A stretch of 34,338 nucleotides of DNA from SG8-39 sp041558415. Its GTDB lineage: Bacteria > Pseudomonadota > Gammaproteobacteria > Burkholderiales > SG8-39. The stretch lies in NCBI GenBank assembly GCA_041558415.1, contig JBFFEY010000030.1, positions 1 to 34,338 of the forward strand. Reading direction: 5' to 3'. Positions 24,159 to 34,338 of this stretch are shown piece by piece (within the stretch, counting starts at the first letter, position 1; every line of letters starts with the position of its first letter). Below the pieces are notes generated by a model. It saw nothing but the letters and a program-made list of their open reading frames with translations, searched no databases and had not been told where the DNA came from. A program made the position numbers and the translations under genes.

Positions 24159-25005
24159 GCACGACGAAACCCGAGATCCGCGCGTCAGCGCCGGCTACCG
24201 GGCGCTCGGCGAGGCGCAGCCGCCGGAGGCGCTCGACGCGGCCATCCTCGCCGCGTCGCGACGCGCGGTCGGCGCCGGGCCGCAGCGTGCCGGGGCGTCG
24301 CGCCTGCGGCGCTGGGCGCTACCGGTGTCGATCGCGGCGGTCGTGGTACTGAGCCTCTCGCTCGTGGTGCGCGTCCAGCTCGAGCGCCCCGATCTCGAAG
24401 CGCTGCTACCGCCCGTCGCGGTCGACAAGCCGGCGGGCGATGCGAAAGAAGAGGTCGCTGCGCTGGCGAAGCGCAACGAGCTCGCGAGAACCGAGCCGAA
24501 GGCGAAGGCGGGCGCTGCCGCGCCCGCGACGGCGGAACGCGAGCGCCAGGCGCTGCGTGCGCCCCCAACACCGGCGCCGGCACCGGCCGCAGCGCCGCCG
24601 GCGCGCGCGTTTGTCGCCGAGCCGCCTGCACCCAAGTCGGCGCCCGCGCCTGCGCCCGCGGAGTCGGCTGCGCCTGCGCAGCTGGGTGCGGCGAGCGGGG
24701 CTGCGCCGGCCGCGGCACCGGGGATCCCCGAGGGTCGCGCGGATCGCGCGCCGAGCGCCGAACCTCAGGCTGCGGGACGGGTCGCGTCGAATGCGGCGCT
24801 CGAGGACCGCGCGCAGGCCTCCGCGGAGGCTGCCGGCAAGAAGGACGAAGTGCCGCGCGAATGGCTCGAGCGTATCGCGCGTCTGCGGCGCGAGGGGCGC
24901 GTCAAGGAAGCGGACGACAGCCTCGCCGAATTCCGCCGGCGCTATCCGGACTACGAGATTCCAAGAGAGATGCGCGAGGCGGTGCTCGGCGAAGCCGGTC
25001 GCTAG
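24151..25005 (+). CDS. Membrane-anchored anti-sigma-factor-like protein
   Basis: A 284-residue single-pass protein. Residues 1-50 are cytoplasmic and include YRALGEAQPPEALDAAILAA, resembling the N-terminal part of proteins partnered with ECF sigma factors. A transmembrane helix spans about 54-74 (RWALPVSIAAVVVLSLSLVV). A long periplasmic Ala/Pro-rich linker (about 100-235) follows, and a conserved-looking end, EWLERIARLRREGRVKEADD, closes the protein. No HxxxCxxC zinc anti-sigma motif is visible, so inhibition of the sigma factor is inferred from overlap and topology. It converges with the reductase gene and shares a CTAG as stop codon. Confidence 0.75.
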   Translation: MAEHDETRDPRVSAGYRALGEAQPPEALDAAILAASRRAVGAGPQRAGASRLRRWALPVSIAAVVVLSLSLVVRVQLERPDLEALLPPVAVDKPAGDAKEEVAALAKRNELARTEPKAKAGAAAPATAERERQALRAPPTPAPAPAAAPPARAFVAEPPAPKSAPAPAPAESAAPAQLGAASGAAPAAAPGIPEGRADRAPSAEPQAAGRVASNAALEDRAQASAEAAGKKDEVPREWLERIARLRREGRVKEADDSLAEFRRRYPDYEIPREMREAVLGEAGR

Positions 25006-25880
25006 CCCTTCGGCTTCTCCGCCGCGGCGTAGGCGAACAGTGCCGCGGTGTCGAGCGCGCCGAGCGAGGCGCGCCGCGCACCCTGGTACTGGCTGCGCAC
25101 CGCCGACGACACCGGCGTCGGCACGTCGAGGTCCTGCGCCATCGCCAGGTAGTAGCGCACGTCCTTGTCCATCAGTGCGATCTGGAACTGGGGCGCATAG
25201 TCGCGCTTCAGCATCTTCGGCAGCTTGGTCTTGGTCAGGCGGCAGCCTGCCGCGCCTTCGCCGAGGATCTCGACCGTCGCGGCCGGGTCGAGCCCGGCGG
25301 CCTCCGCCGCCATCGCCGCTTCGACCAGTCCCGCGGTGAGCGTCGCCGAGAGCATGTTGTTGATGAGCTTCAGCGTCGCGCCCGCGCCACTGCCGCCGAT
25401 CCTGCGCGCCATGCGGCCCATGGCGGCCATCACGGGCTGCGCCTTTTCGAACGCGGTTTCCTCGCCGCCGACGAGAAAGACGAGCTCCTTGCCCTGCGCC
25501 TGCGCCAGGCTGCCCGAGACCGGCGCGTCGAGGTAGGCGAGACCCTTCTTCGCCGCGGCGGCGGCGACTTCCTTCGCCATCGCCGGCGAGTTGGTGCTCG
25601 AATCGACGATCACCGTGCCCTTGGCCGCACTCGCCACGACACCCTTGTCGCCGAGCATCACCTCGCGCGTCGCGTTGTCGTCGGCGATGATCGAGACGAC
25701 GAATTCGACGCCTTTCACCGCCGCAGCGACGGAGTCCGCCACCTCGATGCCCTTTTCGGCGAACGGTCTCGCCTTCGCCTTGTCGCGGTTGTAGACGCGC
25801 AGCTTGATGCCCGCGGCCTGCAGGTTCAACGCCATGCGCGAACCCATGGCGCCAAGCCCGATGAATGCGACAGTCGTCAT
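25002..25880 (-). CDS. 3-hydroxyisobutyrate dehydrogenase family NAD(P)-dependent reductase
   Basis: A 292-residue beta-hydroxyacid dehydrogenase. The Rossmann loop is FIGLGAMGSRMA (6-17), the substrate-binding motif is DAPVSGS (118-124), and the catalytic lysine is Lys171 in GATLKLINNM. Arg32 in YNRDKAKA after the second strand suggests preference for NADP. Related enzymes act on 3-hydroxyisobutyrate, tartronate semialdehyde or succinic/glyoxylic semialdehyde; the substrate cannot be told here. It starts 65 bp after the last receiver gene on the same strand and may be read through from it. Confidence 0.92.
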   Translation of the reverse strand: MTTVAFIGLGAMGSRMALNLQAAGIKLRVYNRDKAKARPFAEKGIEVADSVAAAVKGVEFVVSIIADDNATREVMLGDKGVVASAAKGTVIVDSSTNSPAMAKEVAAAAAKKGLAYLDAPVSGSLAQAQGKELVFLVGGEETAFEKAQPVMAAMGRMARRIGGSGAGATLKLINNMLSATLTAGLVEAAMAAEAAGLDPAATVEILGEGAAGCRLTKTKLPKMLKRDYAPQFQIALMDKDVRYYLAMAQDLDVPTPVSSAVRSQYQGARRASLGALDTAALFAYAAAEKPKG

Positions 25881-25945
25881 GTCCGGTCTCCGTCACTCGA
25901 TTGGAAAAGGGCGCACGCTAGCACAGCGGGCCGCTCGCAGGCGCC

Positions 25946-26316
25946 TCAGGATTCCGGCAGCAGCCCGCGGATCGCCTTCAGTAGATCGAAGGGGCTGTAA
26001 GGCTTGGCGAGGTAGACGGTGGCGCCGGCCTCCTTCGCTTTCTGGTCGTCGCCCGAGAGCGCGAAGGAGGTGATCGCGATGATCGGCGTCTGCGCCGTGG
26101 CTTGCTCGGCGCGCAGCTGGCGCATCGCGTCCATGCCCGAGATCTTCGGCAGCTGGATGTCCATGAGGATGAGATCCGGCTTCTTCTCGATCGCCATCGC
26201 GACGCCGGCTTCGCCGTCATAGGCCTCGATGAGTTCGTACTTCGTGCGCTTTAAGAGGTCGCGCACGATCTTTCGGTTGAACTCGTTGTCTTCGACGTAG
26301 AGGATCGTCTTGCCGC

Positions 26317-26320
<4 letters not shown>
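25946..26320 (-). CDS. CheY-like single-domain response regulator (second copy)
   Basis: A 124-residue receiver with no output domain. The phosphoacceptor is Asp54 (LILMDIQLP), the acidic pocket is Glu10-Asp11, the switch Thr is 84 (IIAITSFA) and the conserved Lys is 106 (YLAKPYSPFD). Phosphate would come from the adjacent ten-GAF kinase, whose stop overlaps this start (ATGA). It is closely similar along its whole length to the receiver at 32712-33086, for example sharing SGKTILYVEDNE and the KPDLILMDIQLPKISGM segment, so the two are tandem duplicates. Output probably occurs by protein-protein contact. Confidence 0.95.
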
Positions 26321-32711
<6,391 letters not shown>

Positions 32712-32715
<4 letters not shown>

Positions 32716-33086
32716 GCGTCCGGCGCGTATTGTCGGATGAGCTTGAGCAGGTCGAACGGGCTGTAGGGCTTGGCGAGGTAGGCGGTGGCGCCGGCCTCTC
32801 TTGCCTTCTGGTCGTCGCCCGACAGCGCGAAGGAGGTGATGGCGATGATCGGCGTGTCCGCCATGCTCGCCTCGGCGCGGATGCGGCGCATCGCCTCCAT
32901 GCCGGAGATCTTCGGCAGCTGGATGTCCATCAGGATGAGGTCGGGTTTTTTCTCGAGCGCCGTGGCGACGCCGGCCTCGCCGTCGTGCGCTTCGATCAGC
33001 TGGTACTGGGTGCGCTTGAGGAGGTCGCGCACGATCATGCGGTTCGCCTCGTTGTCCTCGACGTACAGTATGGTCTTGCCGCTCAT
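32712..33086 (-). CDS. CheY-like single-domain response regulator (first copy)
   Basis: A 124-residue receiver with phosphoacceptor Asp54, acidic pocket Glu10-Asp11, switch Thr84 and Lys106 (YLAKPYSPFDLLKLIRQY). It has no DNA-binding or enzymatic output domain. Both ends overlap neighbours by ATGA: its start with the stop of the kinase at 33083 and its stop with the start of the ten-GAF kinase, so translation of all four signalling genes is probably coupled. It likely accepts phosphate from one or both kinases. It is a close paralogue of the receiver at 25946-26320. Confidence 0.95.
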
Positions 33087-34338
33087 GTCGCGTGTGCCCG
33101 TAGTGGAATCTCGAAAATGAAGGTCGAGCCCTTGCCGGGCTCGCTCTCGACCCAGATGCGCCCGCCGTGCATCTCGATGAACTGCCGCGTGATGGCGAGC
33201 CCGAGGCCGGTGCCGCCGTACTCGCTGGCGATGGTGGCGTCGGTCTGCTTGAACTCGGTGAACAGGCTGTCGATCTTCTCCGGCGGGATGCCGATGCCGG
33301 TGTCGGCGACGCGGAACACAAGTAGTGCGTCCTTCAGTTCCACCGAAATCGCGACCTGACCTTGCTTGGTGAACTTGAGCGAGTTGCCGGCGAGGTTCAT
33401 GAGGCACTGCGTCAGGCGGCCCGCGTCGCCGTGCGCCAGCGGGATGTCGCTCGGCACCGCAACGTTGAACTCGAGGCCCTTTGCTTCCGCGAGCGGGCGC
33501 AGGGTGGCGCGCACGCCCTCGACCATGTCGGGCACCGAATAGTCGGCGAGCGCCAGCTCCATGCGCCCGGCCTCGATCTTGGCCAGATCGAGCACGTTGT
33601 TGATCAGTCGCAGCAGGTGCTTGCCGCTGGTCTGGATATCCTCGAGCGGCTCCTTCATGTCCACCGGCACCTCGCCGTAGACCTCGCCCAGGATCATCTC
33701 GTTGAAGCCGAGGATCGCGTTCAAGGGCGTTCTCAGCTCGTGGCTCATGCTGGCGAGGAACTGCGACTTGTGCTGGCTGGCGATCTCGAGCTCGCGGCCC
33801 TTTTCCTCGATCTCGCGGAACAGCCGCGCGTTCTGCATCGCGATCGCCGACTGCGTGGCGAAGGTCTCGAGCAGCTTGACCACCTCCGGCGCGAACTCCC
33901 CCGACTGGTTGCGGATCACCGCGATCGCGCCGAGGATGTGGCCTTCGCGCAAGAGCGGCACCGCGAGCACCGCGCGTGCCCCGGCGCGCACGAGCACGTC
34001 CCTCGCGCGGCTCTCGTAGTGCTCCATGATGTCCGGGATCTGCACCGGCGCGCGCGTCGCCGCGGCGCTGCCGATCGCGCCTTCGCCCAGCCGGATCGGC
34101 TGGCTGCGGTACAGCTCGACCAGCTCGGGCACGATGTTCTCGCCGCCGCGCAGGTTGAACACCTGGCGATTCTCGTCGTACTCGTAGATCGCGCCGGCGT
34201 CCAGCCCGGTGAGCTGCACCGCGCGCGCGACGATCGTCGGCAGCACCTTGTCCAGGTCGAGCGTCGAGCTGATCGCCTGGCCGACTTCGCCGAGCGCGGT
34301 GAGCTGGCCGACCGACTGGGTGAGCGCCTCGGTGCGGC
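33083..34338 (-). CDS. GAF-domain sensor histidine kinase, 5' end outside window
   Basis: At least 418 residues; the reading frame stays open to the right edge, so the true start is beyond it. Visible parts are a linker (ALTQSVGQLTALGEVGQAIS), a GAF domain (KVLPTIVARAVQLTGLDAGA to LFREIEEKG), a HisKA domain with SMSHELRTPLNAILGFNEM, and a HATPase with NLAGNSLKF, ADTGIGIPPEKI and GGTGLGLAITRQF. A GTG at 34246 could be mistaken for a start but lies inside the conserved GAF domain. The visible part corresponds to GAF10 plus kinase core of the neighbouring giant kinase, so further GAF domains may precede it. Its stop overlaps the receiver start by ATGA. Confidence 0.95.
   Translation of the reverse strand, partial: RTEALTQSVGQLTALGEVGQAISSTLDLDKVLPTIVARAVQLTGLDAGAIYEYDENRQVFNLRGGENIVPELVELYRSQPIRLGEGAIGSAAATRAPVQIPDIMEHYESRARDVLVRAGARAVLAVPLLREGHILGAIAVIRNQSGEFAPEVVKLLETFATQSAIAMQNARLFREIEEKGRELEIASQHKSQFLASMSHELRTPLNAILGFNEMILGEVYGEVPVDMKEPLEDIQTSGKHLLRLINNVLDLAKIEAGRMELALADYSVPDMVEGVRATLRPLAEAKGLEFNVAVPSDIPLAHGDAGRLTQCLMNLAGNSLKFTKQGQVAISVELKDALLVFRVADTGIGIPPEKIDSLFTEFKQTDATIASEYGGTGLGLAITRQFIEMHGGRIWVESEPGKGSTFIFEIPLRAHAT

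Noticed and set aside
32716..33321. Upstream extension of the giant kinase frame to 33321
   Set aside because: This part overlaps the receiver and kinase genes in another frame and has no sensible domain. The ATG at 32715 overlapping the receiver stop is the natural start.

Overview
The window is a dense, high-GC (clearly above 60% by eye), mostly ATG-initiated stretch of chromosome. Gene content and protein sequence suggest a betaproteobacterium of the Burkholderiales/Rhodocyclales type; this is inference from overall resemblance, since no rRNA, tRNA or other taxonomic marker is present. I see no insertion sequence, phage or CRISPR. One short palindrome at 41-53 looks like a REP-type element.

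Left third (60-12879): nitrogen scavenging. A cytoplasmic-type gamma-glutamyltransferase-like gene (minus strand) diverges from a very compact run of genes, urtABCDE (ABC urea importer) followed directly by ureDABCEFG (nickel urease and its maturation factors) and a tiny membrane protein. Gaps are mostly 0-7 bp or overlaps, so urea uptake and hydrolysis probably form one transcription unit. A near-consensus sigma-54 promoter (1877-1893) lies 79 bp before the urtA start, with clustered GGTGC/GCACC half-sites about 140-185 bp upstream of the predicted transcription start. This is the layout expected for NtrC-type nitrogen control.

Middle (12876-25880): a mixed housekeeping/accessory block. It holds an unrecognised 536-residue protein; an AlgH/YqgE-family protein that unusually carries a signal peptide; an AraC regulator, an O-acetylhomoserine sulfhydrylase-type enzyme and a zinc alcohol dehydrogenase on the minus strand; a CoA-binding protein; an alpha/beta hydrolase translationally coupled to a thiamine-diphosphate enzyme; a YkgJ-type cysteine-cluster protein; a secreted protein next to an ECF sigma factor and its overlapping membrane anti-sigma-like partner; and a 3-hydroxyisobutyrate-dehydrogenase-family reductase. 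Two convergent gene pairs end on the same CTAG tetranucleotide.

Right quarter (25946 to the window end, minus strand): the most unusual part. Four genes, each overlapping the next by ATGA, alternate histidine kinase, CheY-like receiver, histidine kinase, receiver. The second kinase is a soluble 2132-residue protein with an N-terminal PAS-like region, ten consecutive GAF domains joined by nearly identical linkers, and a HisKA/HATPase core. The first kinase runs off the right edge of the window. The arrangement suggests tandem duplication of a kinase-receiver pair followed by GAF-domain amplification in one copy.
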